In this document: piece by piece, positions 63,870 to 64,000 of the stretch
How the letters are laid out: each line of letters starts with the position of its first letter
Position numbering within the stretch: the stretch's first letter is position 1
Assembly: GCF_048323695.1 (NCBI RefSeq)
Contig: NZ_JBLWFT010000010.1
Span: 51,443-115,442 of the forward strand
Reading direction: 5' to 3'
From: Aquisalimonas sp007126095
GTDB lineage: Bacteria > Pseudomonadota > Gammaproteobacteria > Nitrococcales > Aquisalimonadaceae
Length of the DNA: 64,000 nt
Program-made: the position numbers and the translations under genes
Notes under the pieces: model-generated
What the model was told of the DNA's origin: nothing
The model's database searches: none
The model's input: the letters and a program-made list of their open reading frames with translations, nothing else

Positions 63870-64000
63870 GAGCGCTTAGGCTCAACTTTCAAGTGCAACA
63901 CCTGACCCCTTCGGAGGTAGGCTGTTGCGATGAATACTGGATACCGACACCTCAGCAGTGAAGAGCGCGCCGTGATCTTCTGTGAACACCAACGGGGCAC
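63870..64000 (+). mobile_element. Left end of an IS30-family element (truncated by window)
   Basis: The transposase start is inside the window. The AT-rich stretch before it, including CTCAACTTTCAAGTGCAACA near 63880-63900, resembles terminal inverted repeats of IS30 elements. The exact left boundary cannot be set without the right end. Confidence 0.55.
63930..64000 (+). CDS. IS30-family transposase, N-terminal fragment (3' end outside window)
   Basis: The first 23 codons read MNTGYRHLSSEERAVIFCEH and continue, matching the N-terminal helix-turn-helix of IS30 transposases (Y-x-x-L-x-x-E-E-R). TTCGGAGG lies upstream. The rest of the DDE enzyme would lie to the right of the window. Confidence 0.75.
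   Translation, partial: MNTGYRHLSSEERAVIFCEHQRG

Noticed and set aside
63761..64000. 79-codon minus-strand frame at the right edge
   Set aside because: It overlaps the IS30 transposase start on the other strand and resembles nothing known.

Overview
The window is GC-rich DNA from a Gram-negative gammaproteobacterium, most likely a halophilic or halotolerant one. FbaB, GdhA, MaeB, ArgF and the porin are all of proteobacterial type, a complete seven-gene Mrp Na+/H+ antiporter operon is present, and several exported proteins are unusually acidic. An Ectothiorhodospiraceae- or Halomonadaceae-like host would fit, but the sequence alone does not fix the genus. No rRNA, tRNA or CRISPR array was seen.

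The left part (1-31.2 kb) is mostly housekeeping. It holds gdhA (cut by the window edge), a PEP-synthase-like protein, argD-argF-chrA, two envelope genes and an unknown acidic lipoprotein. An arsenic locus follows in which arsR and acr3 look intact, while arsC and arsH are damaged. Next come a lysophospholipid acyltransferase, a DUF1631 protein, fbaB, mrpABCDEFG-nadC, an HDOD protein, mgtE, an outer-membrane protein with a poly-G tract before its start, a chemoreceptor and a uracil-DNA glycosylase.

The right part (31.4-62.3 kb) is a catabolic island. It encodes guanine deaminase, xanthine dehydrogenase (xdhABC), urate hydroxylase PuuD, UraH, UraD, an allantoin/hydantoin racemase, allantoinase PuuE and ureidoglycolate lyase AllA. 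It also carries four purine-type permeases, an MFS carrier and a porin. Embedded in it is a complete beta-hydroxyaspartate cycle (bhcABCD with divergent bhcR), which turns glyoxylate into oxaloacetate, and a malic enzyme. Together these could take purines through urate, allantoin and glyoxylate to C4 acids. Allantoicase is the one step not found here.

A shared palindrome, TGTATACA and close variants, lies upstream of gntR-puuE-allA, the porin, uraH-puuD, uraD, the MFS gene, two permease genes, guaD-xdhABC and the last permease. It also lies upstream of a chemoreceptor gene at 28.3 kb. This looks like the operator of the FCD-type GntR regulator encoded in the island. The bhc genes have a different palindrome, probably for BhcR.

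Other structure includes a candidate small RNA with its own terminator (about 32422-32583), REP-like palindromes in five places, several strong hairpins, and the left end of an IS30-family element at the right edge.
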